From NCBI GenBank assembly GCA_030267565.1, contig BRXU01000001.1:1550001-1614000 (forward strand): a stretch of DNA of 64,000 nt. Reading direction: 5' to 3'. The translations under genes were made by a program, and so were the position numbers. The DNA is from Pleodorina starrii (taxonomy: Eukaryota > Chlorophyta > Chlorophyceae > Chlamydomonadales > Volvocaceae). Under the pieces are notes generated by a model. The model was not told the DNA's origin. It ran no database searches and was given only the letters and a program-made list of their open reading frames with translations. Shown piece after piece: positions 56,401 through 64,000 of the stretch; positions within the stretch are counted from its first letter, which is position 1, and each line of letters starts with the position of its first letter.

Positions 56401-58081
56401 CCCTCCCCTCCCTCACCCCTCCCCTCCCTCACCCCAGCAAACGCCTACAGCAACCGCCGGTGGTGCTGCGGCGACATGTACCACATGGTGAGGCGGGGTG
56501 GGGTGGGGGGTGGAGTGCGGTGGGGTGGCGGGTGGAGTGGGGTGGGGTGGCGTGGCGGGTGGAGTGGGGTGGGGTGGCGTGGCGGGTGGAGTGGGGTGGC
56601 GGGTGGGGGGAGGAGAGAGAGGGGGAGAGAGGAGCACAGTCCCAATAGGCCCTCAGGCGGTGGGCTGGCTGCCATAGCCATGGGGGGGTGGGGGTGGGGG
56701 GTGCGGTGAGGTGAGGCAGGGGAGGAGGCCTCCGGGAAGCGAGAGGGGGTCGTGGATGGATGGGGGATTTTGAGGATGCGGTTTCAGATTTTGAGGGCCC
56801 TGGGCGGGGGAGGATATGCGGTGGCGGAGGTGGCACCGGGCTGCAGCAGTGCGGTAGCACCGGGCCGCCCATGATATCGTATTAACGCGCGTCGATCCCT
56901 CCACCACCCCTTCAACACCCCTTCAACATCGTGACACGGAACATGGTTGGAGCGCGCATTGGTGCCAGTTTTGGTGCGGGGGACAACGGTGGAACCTTCG
57001 AGCGGCTTTTTGATGCGCCCACACGACCCCCACCTCACCCCACTCCACCCCACCTCAAAGCAACCCACCCACCCCCTTCCATCGTTGTGGTATCCACCGC
57101 TGCTTACTTACCACCACCGCTGCCCCCATACCGCCTTAACCCAACCGTCGCTCGTCGCCTGCCGACCCGCGGGTCATTCCGCTCGCAGGACCTGAGCCAG
57201 ACCGCCTTTTCGAAGGTGCGTGCCGGGCCTCGGAACGTCGGAAGTCGGGACCCAGCCCGGGGGGGTTGACGGACGTGCGTGTGTGTTTGGTGACAATGGT
57301 GGTGGAGAGGCAAACTCGGTCTTGGAGGCGGTGGTGGTGAAGTCCCAAAAGGGTACCCGGTTCGGTCTTGGCGTCCGTTTCACACCCGGGGCTGAGGCTT
57401 TTGTCGTGCTCGTTGGTGTGTGGGTTTGGCCTCGCGCTCGCCCCTCCTCCACACCCCGCCTCGTGTCTCGAGGCTCTTTGCTCGCATGATCCTTCTTCGC
57501 ATGACCTTACCGGTTATTGAACTCCATCATGCATTCATGCTTGTTATGCATCAACCCGGTTCCCACCAAGCACCAACCCTTCCGGATTGCGGTTTCGAAG
57601 GGCTCCCCACAAAGAAGGGCGCCCCTCGCAAACAGGCTCGACACGTCATCCACGGCGGCCCTGCGTGGCCGATGCTGTCCGCCCGGTTGTGTGGATGTGA
57701 CCCCTCTCTCTCGGCTGAAAGCCCGCCCGCGTGTTCCTTTCCCTTCCCCCACTTCCGGCCCCACACACCCCAAAGGCTCCCCCGCCCCCTTGGGCACTGC
57801 CCCTGCTCCTGCCCCCGCCCTACCGCTGTGCCCCCTGCCGCCATCCGCCGCGCCTCGCGCCCTGCCTTCCGCGCGAAACTCCACGCCCACCAACCGCCCA
57901 CCAACCGCCCAACCGCCCACCAACTAACCACCAACCAACCGTCAACCACCAACCACCTCAGTTGGCGGACCTTGGCCTGGGCGTCATTGGCATCAAGTAC
58001 CGAACGGTGGACTGCCCGGGCGGCTTCGTGCCCTCGCCGCGCGCCGCCTCCGGAGACTTCCCCGCGGGCACCAAGAAGTGA
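53450..58081 (+). CDS. Expansin-like secreted protein B (DPBB domain only)
   Basis: Eight exons: 53450-53837, 54507-54583, 54807-54847, 55295-55411, 55912-55928, 56438-56487, 57189-57215, 57962-58081. All GT-AG; 278 aa. The domain parallels gene A: WSTGRATFYGG, GSCMYGPLPNYLVSTG, RCYEVQCNPSSFTDGYGNH, VTVTDSCPCDYPG, RWCCGDMYHMDLSQTAF, GIKYRTVDCPGGF. Cysteines and the H-M-D-L motif are kept, and no CBM63 follows. Two introns are extra relative to A: after TDIV (54584-54806) and after DMYHM (56488-57188). The first in-frame ATG (MSPITSSPSRL) puts the hydrophobic stretch AALSLAVLSVWMGPPIATA near residue 103-121, far inside, so the true start may be elsewhere or the N-terminus may be membrane-anchored. 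Tandem duplicate of A, diverged. Confidence 0.83.
55469..55506 (+). repeat. Dispersed repeat copy 4
   Basis: GGGGGTATCCACGTACAGGC followed by TAGAGCCCGTAAACGGGG. It sits in the intron before the micro-exon of expansin-like gene B. The first 14 bp (GCGTGGGGGTATCC) are duplicated just upstream. Confidence 0.7.
55912..55928 (+). other. 17-nt micro-exon of expansin-like gene B
   Basis: CCCCTGCGACTACCCAG, same length and same phases (2 in, 1 out) as 49667-49683. Confidence 0.85.
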
Positions 58082-61000
58082 ACCCACCACCACCACCAGG
58101 AGCGCCGTGTGGACCGTCAAGCAGACTAACTTAGCAACCCAGTGTGCCTCGGTGCTTCGGTGCTACTTCTGCTACTTCTGCTACTGCTGTGTGAATTGAG
58201 GTGATACTGAGTGTTCAGGTGGGGCCTATGGGATCTTGCTGCCAGCCCGAGGCCGCGGGGCGCCGTCGCGGCTATGGCGTCGGTTGGCGCCCCCGGGTCA
58301 GCGTTTCAGCAGCAGCGGCGCCACCCTGCCGGTTGTGAGTGTGTGTGTGTCTGTGTATGTGCGTGTGAACCGGAAGATGGTGCTGCACGGGCTGGGGGGG
58401 GGAACCTGTGGAGGTTTGACCCGATCAATTACGAACCCCAGCCAAGTACGCGGGGCGGCCCGACCCATGGGTCCACGAGGGCGCTGCTGTCGCCGGGTGA
58501 GAGGCGGCTCCGCTGTCCCCGGTCTCTCGCCGATTTTCTGCGCCCGATCTAGAAAGAAATGCCGTACTACTGCTGTACTGCGAGGGGGGTGTGGGCGCGA
58601 ATGACGCGGCGGCGCCGTGTTTTGAAGAAAGAAGAGGGGCTGCGACAGAGGAGCTCCCGGAACCAATTGTGTGAAAACCTGGCGGTACGGCGTTGCAACT
58701 TCGCCCGTACTGCCGTACCTTGACAACAATTGAACAGTAGCAGCACCACGCGCGCGGCAAACGTGCAGTGGTGGACAGGCGGGGAGGGAGTTGTTGTTTG
58801 TTCGTGTCGTCGTGTATGGCGGGCGGGCGGGCGGACAGGACGGGCACCGCGCGGCGGAAATAGAGGTGGGTGTGCCCCGCGTGTGCTGTGGCCCGCAGCG
58901 GCAGCCTACCAGCCAGCCAGCCTGCGTGCCTGGCTGGCTGCTTGGCCACATGCTTGCGTGCATTGTGGCCACCTGCCGCCTTCTTTGTGTTCCTCTCCTC
59001 TGGGTATCCACAAGGCCGGGCCGGGCCGGGCTGGCGGAAGCGCCCGAGCTAGTGCCTGTGCCTGTGCCTATGCATGATAATGTGTGCACGCTTCTGAAAT
59101 CCTGATCTTTTCTGTGTGTCAATGTATGTATGTCTGTGTGCGTGTCTGTGTGTCTGTGTGTGTGACTCTGTGTGTCATTTCTGTTATGTCTGTTATGTTT
59201 GTGTGATTACGTGTGAAATGTGTGTGAGCGTGTTGGCTTTTTGTTCCGTCCATACCGGGTGTGGGGTGTGGCGTGTGGGTGCGGATGTGGATGTGGAATT
59301 GTGGATGTGGAATTGTGGATGTGGGTGTGGGCGGTATTTGCGAGGATGTGGGATTCGTGGGCTATTTGTGTGTGTCTTTGCGTGAGTGTGTGTGCGCGGC
59401 GTGCACAGCGGCTCCCGCGAATCGAGGCGGGGCAGCTGCGGCGATGATGTATCCGTGACAAACCGGCCGGCGGGGGCCGTACGGCCACCCCACGCCGGCG
59501 TTTTCTTCCCTGGTGCGTGTTCAGTTTTTCAGCGGATAAGTAAGTTTGGGTCCTTCCTCTTATGGGTTCATCACAGCCCACCGGCGCGGGCGTCTCATGA
59601 GACTTGTGCTTCTTTATCTTTGCATGTCAAGAGTACGGCACATCCAATCGCATCTGCACACGCGCACGTCTTCGGTGCGCCTAAACAAACTGCCGTATCG
59701 TGTTCTCCTGCTACGGCGGTATCCCGCTCGACGACTTTGCGTCCTGAAGGCAGATGAAAGTGGTGGTGGTGGTAGTGGTGGGGCTGGTGGCAGTGGTGGT
59801 GGTTGATGAGGTGGTGGAGGGGGGGCTGTGGACGCTCGTTCGCATCTCCGGCGGCCCTCCGTTGCCCCATGGCTGGTCGCACGAGGTATCTGTCTTATAG
59901 AAGGGCACTGGGGGGAGGCTGCCAAGGTCACGGCGGTCCCCCCCCCCCGCGGCCCACGGGGCGCAATGGCGCAAACGGTATTTTGATCGAGAAGTGTCGG
60001 CGACACGGCACCCGGGTGCAGTTATTTTGGTCGTCGCAATCCTCTGCACTCCGAACCTCACGCACGTGCCTCAGGCGGCGAGCGAGCATCGCTGCAAAGC
60101 TTTTCTTTCCGAGCACCTTTTAACTGCGTTTCTTATATCCTGGGGCGCTACACCACCGTGTCGTCGCGCGCCGTCGCGTTTTTTAACCGTCGGAATGGCG
60201 CCGTGGATCGGGAAGGTGGCGTCGCTGTGGCAGGGAGCTATTGCGCAGTGGCTTTCGCCCCGCTGAGCTGAGCTAAGTGGTTTCTTTTTCTAATACGGTA
60301 GGTTGTTATGTGGGGACAGACGCGAAGCGAAGCGTCCCTCTTCGAGAGCTTCTGTGGGTTTTAGGGTTTTAGGGTTTTAAGTCTTGACTAAAGACGCGCT
60401 GAGTATCGGTTTCGGTGCCCCGCTGTCTTCTGTTTAGCTGCTTTTGGATGGGCGCGACGGGGGTAAACAAGCAGAGTACGACGATGAAAGAGGTATCGGG
60501 GGAGGTGCTGCGACAGCGCTGCGAGGGGGACTTCGCCCCTCTCCTTTACTCCGAGGAGTGTTTTAAATCCCATGGCCCGGTAAAACCCAACGGTGTCTGC
60601 GCACTCTCAGGATCGTGTTGGCTGGCTGCACCGCAACGTCCTCGTCAGAGTCGTGTGGATGAGGGGGGCGTCGCGTCGTGTGGCGTCGTACAAGTCCCAT
60701 GATGACTAACGCATGCACCTTTCTTCGCGCGCGGTGCGGGCATGCCACTACTGTCGACGTTGCTGTGTGCGTCAGTCGAATACGCGCAGCAGCGATGTCG
60801 CGTTTTGGGGGGTCTCGGTTTCTGTGGTGGTGGTGTTGAGGTTCAGCCGACCCATGGGTCAGATGGAGAAGGGATCTCCCGCTTGAGGGAGGGGGGCGGA
60901 ACGGGGAAGGCGACGCCCCGATTCCCCGGGTTGGATTTATCAATATATCGCTGGACGCTGGTGTACGGCGCCCTTCAGACATTCAGAGAGAGGGGTCCAT

Positions 61001-62058
61001 GGAACGATGCCGCAGGATGGGTGGGAGGGAAGAAGGGCGGTTCCTTTATTTGACTTTCAAGTTGATTTCGAAGTTCTTTCGTGTGTCTTCTTTTGAGATG
61101 CGCCAACAAAAGCAGGAATCGGAGACCAGTTCATGGCGGTCGCCTCGGTTCACTTTTTTGAGGGGTGGTTTCAGTTGTACGGCACGGTATAGGCCATAAC
61201 CGTTTTGCGCACATGCTTTGTTTGTACTGATTGATGACACGCGCTCCGCTGTACTGCTGTAACGCACGCCTGCTTTACTTGCCGTACATACCTACATGGC
61301 CGTGGAGAGCAAATACGGTTATCGGTAATTAACGATGACGAAGGGTTATCGATGTTTGGAGTTGGCTGTGCAAAACTGTGGTAACCGCGGAACAGCCGTC
61401 CAGTGTGTGCGCTTCGATTGTTGTCCAGCCAGGTCTTTTCCCCCGCACCCCTTCCCCCCCGCCCCTTTTCCCCCGCCCCCGACCCTTCACCCCATTCGAA
61501 TGAACCGCGGCGTCCCTAATGGCAAACACTGGCTTGCGCGGCCAACACCCGGTGTCTGAAAAGCGCCGCAGCAGCATAGCGCTCTCCGTCATCTCCGCCC
61601 ATGACTAGAGGGTTTCGGAACTTCGGCAACTTCGGCAACCTCCCTTGCCCAACATGTGAATTGAAGTACCGTATACCGCAGTATCTGTAACGCGGCGGTT
61701 ACAATACCGTACAGCTGCCATACAGGCGACTTGCATAAGTGCCTAAGAAAAGCGTCGCACAGCATCTCGAGTAGCCTTTGCTCCGCCCAAGCATTACGTA
61801 TCTTTGAAAGTCTGTCAACAGAAAGCCTGTCCAGGAACGGCTTACTCGACCGACAGTCACAACAACAACATTATGCATGCATGCTGTAAAAACTATGTAG
61901 AGTATGTAAAGCCTGAAATCGTGCGTGCTCCGACTGCATCCATGCTCCCCATCTAGGCCCCACAGCACACAGCAGAGGCTCGCACGTGCTGAGCCCCCGA
62001 AGCCCTAGTAACACCCGCCCAATGGCTCCTTCCAATGTGCAGATCGTGGCACCAGCTC
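58082..62058. other. Intergenic, 4.0 kb, no supported gene
   Basis: Between convergent expansin-like gene B (+) and the BTB gene (-). It contains a TG-rich stretch at about 59113-59400, telomere-type repeats at 60356-60379, and many TACCGTA/GTACGGC motifs. On the minus strand a TGTAA-type signal lies about 61698, a possible poly(A) signal of the BTB gene. Confidence 0.4.
60356..60379 (+). repeat. Interstitial telomere repeat, 3 x GGGTTTTA
   Basis: Three exact tandem GGGTTTTA units, equal to the TTTTAGGG telomere repeat known from Chlamydomonas. Confidence 0.9.
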
Positions 62059-62190
62059 TCACGGACGGGGGCGCAGCAGCGTGAGCGTCCCGCTGACCTT
62101 GCCATCGGTCAGGTACTCCATCCACGCCGCCAGCGGGTCGGCCGCCGCTACCGCCGCCGCCGCCTCCGCAGTGTTCCCCGTGGCGTCCTG

Positions 62191-62223
<33 letters not shown>

Positions 62224-63907
62224 CTCGAGGGGCAGCATCGTGGACCAGCCCAATGCGGCTCCTACGTTTACAAAAGCATCGGGACCGCTGAGGGTGTGCT
62301 GCACGTCCCTCACCGCGCCCCGCCCATGCCGGCGGTGCACCACCAGGCGCGCGGGGATGGGGACGACGGTGTTGCTGGCCAGGGAGCGCTCATCGGTGCT
62401 GAGACGCGACCCGGGCGGCGTCCAAACGGGGGGCAGGCAGCACTGCAGGAACACCCCCGCCGCTGTGGACTGGCCGCCGCCGGTGACCTGGAGGCAGACA
62501 CGCCACCCGAAGCCCCAGGCGAACACGCCATACCGCGGTTGGTCGTCAAAGGAGCCGTAAACCCACTGAAAGCTGCTGCCCGGCTGCAGCTGCCTCACAG
62601 CCCGCAGCAGGTCCTCCTTTGAGACGTGCCAGCTGAAGGTCAGGCCGCCAGAGGCCGGGATGCACTGGGGTCGAGGGCTCGCCCTGAGCGATTCCAAGGC
62701 CGCGGGCAGCTCCTCAGCAGCCCACAGCACCATTTCCTTCTCCCTCGCCGCAGCACTGGCGAAGTTTGCGACAGCGGTCGCCTCCAAAACGCTCGCGCCC
62801 GAGAACCAGCCGGCGGGCGCCTCGGGGTCCTTCTCGTGGTCGGCTGCCAGCGCCGGGAGAATCAGGCTGAGGTACGGCCGGCTCAAGTGCGCCAGCCGTA
62901 CAGTACGGCACAACCGCTGCCGGACAGCAGGTGCGGCCTTATTGCGGTTAGTCCGCATCCACATTGCCAGCATCAGCAGCACGCTGGCCTCGCCATCCGT
63001 TCCGAACTCATCTGACCCCAGCAGCGCCTCCAGGGCCACAGCGGGCAGCGCCAGCAGCTGCTCCCGGAGTGAGGGCGTGTTGAGGGCCGCTAGGGAGTTG
63101 CCAAAGTGGGCCACGAGCGAGCGCTTGCCGGTCGCCAGGACAGCACCGAAGCTGGGCTCCGCTTGTGGGTCGGGCCACAGCACCTCGGACTCGAATAGCT
63201 GCAGGTAGGCTGGCGGCTGCTGCGGTGCCTCCTCTGAAGTCCGGGCGCGCTTGTTGCTGCCACCCTCCACATGCGAGCTTGCTACTGTGGCCCTGCTGCT
63301 GCCGCTGACCTTGGCCGCAAGGACCTCATCACACGCCGCGACACAGCCGCTGATCTGCAGGTAGGCCCCTTGTCGCCGCAGCTCCAGCACCTGCCGCACG
63401 CTGCTGTCTGCCGGCACCTCACCCGTGTAGGCGAACCGGATGGCAGCGCGGGCGGCGGGTACCTCCGCTTCGTTGCCCAGCGGAATGCGCAGCTGGGGCC
63501 GACCGCCAGCAGTAGCGCTCACCGGGGCCCAACGCTCAAGCTGCAAATACGGTAACAAAAAGCAAGTCACGAAAGGATGATCAAGTAATTCGATAACAGA
63601 TCTATTCGTTTTGTCCCTGGTCGGACTTGTTCCTTCTTGACTGTACTGATCGTGTTATCCGAGCCGCCGGGGCTTCCCTTACTCTGGCCACAAGCAGCCT
63701 TATTGCTTGCCCGCACCTGAGTCCGGAAGCGCTCCGAGGCCAAGTCCAGGACCACGCTGTGCGCTGGCAGCGGTGGGCCGAAGACGGCTTCGGAGGCCGC
63801 GGAGCCTTCGGCGTTGGGCGCGCTCTCATCCCGGCAGAAGGTGATATCGCGGAGCGTCGCTCGCAGCCAAACAGCTCTCGAAGGTTGCGTAGGACGTCCT
63901 GACTCAT
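62059..63907 (-). CDS. BTB/POZ-BACK protein with a frameshift in exon 1
   Basis: Two exons on the minus strand: 63907-63717 and 63540-62059, joined by a GT-AG intron after FRTQ (GTGCGG donor). Exon 1 starts MSQDVLRNLRELFGCERRS in one frame, but the BTB continuation DITFCRDESAP and AHSVVLDLASERFRTQ is in another; a 2-nt surplus in CGCG at 63848-63851 accounts for it. Exon 2 (493 aa) gives the rest of BTB (LERWAPV, AARAAIRFAYTGEV, AYLQISGCVAACDEVL) and a BACK region (SFGAVLATGKRSLVAHFGNS, EASVLLMLAMWMRTN). A beta-rich C-terminal part, a short polyQ and LRPRP follow. Known: BTB-BACK proteins are commonly CUL3 ubiquitin-ligase adaptors. Either a recent pseudogene or a sequence error; about 556 aa if the frame is intact. 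Confidence 0.75.
62193..62220 (-). repeat. (CAG)n coding repeat, polyQ in BTB protein
   Basis: Nine consecutive Gln codons on the minus strand near the C-terminus. Confidence 0.85.
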
Positions 63908-64000
63908 CGCGGCGGCACAAGTGGGCGCCTCAGGCAGCTTGCCGTAACCTTCTCTCCTATTTTCTTAAATTGTAGACGTAGGCAGATGCTCGCGAGGTCT

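Noticed and set aside
60415..60982. Frames around MKEVSGEVLRQRCEGDFAPL and the opposite strand
   Set aside because: Short, no family match, no conserved extension through any splice site.
1..64000. tRNA, rRNA, CRISPR array, complete transposon
   Set aside because: No cloverleaf with matching acceptor stem, no spaced direct-repeat array, and no reverse transcriptase, transposase or long terminal repeat was seen.

Overview
The window looks like nuclear DNA of a GC-rich green alga, most likely volvocine (Chlamydomonadales). This is inferred from dense short GT-AG introns, long Ala/Gly/Ser/Gln-rich coding stretches, volvocine-style families (F-box-like/ankyrin, BTB-BACK, a huge protein ending in LCAN..C), and TTTTAGGG telomere-type motifs. 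No bacterial, organellar or viral gene set is seen, and I found no tRNA, rRNA or CRISPR array. Exon models below were built by hand from splice sites and reading phase; every multi-exon CDS sums to a multiple of three except the BTB gene, which carries an apparent frameshift.

Layout. 2-523 (-): 5' part of an F-box-like/ankyrin protein leaving the window. 1394-12628 (+): three spaced, apparently intronless genes (1394-2827, 7572-9101, 11963-12628) that share a short N-terminal W-[QR]-P box and a C-terminal LLxxVVxx[AT]L box. I recognise no known domain, and this cluster is the best candidate for an undescribed family. 13853-15131 (+): three-exon Nudix/IPP-isomerase-like protein. 17911-23689 (+): 1527-residue low-complexity protein that stops just after the first cysteine pair of what looks like a C-terminal MYND-type finger. 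26630-31331 (-): eight-exon helical-repeat protein of FASTK/OPR style, head to head with 32192-35963 (+), an armadillo-repeat protein. 37822-40853 (+): TPR co-chaperone-like protein with an intact carboxylate clamp. 41971-45511 (+): DHRS12-like short-chain dehydrogenase with a GC-AG intron. 48117-50478 and 53450-58081 (+): a tandem pair of expansin-like (DPBB-only) secreted proteins sharing a 17-nt micro-exon. 62059-63907 (-): BTB/BACK protein with a frameshift in exon 1.

The genes do not form one pathway, as expected for a eukaryotic chromosome. The links seen are the three-gene tandem family, the expansin pair, the head-to-head helical-repeat/ARM pair, and a dispersed repeat of about 45 bp present in five copies in introns and intergenic DNA.
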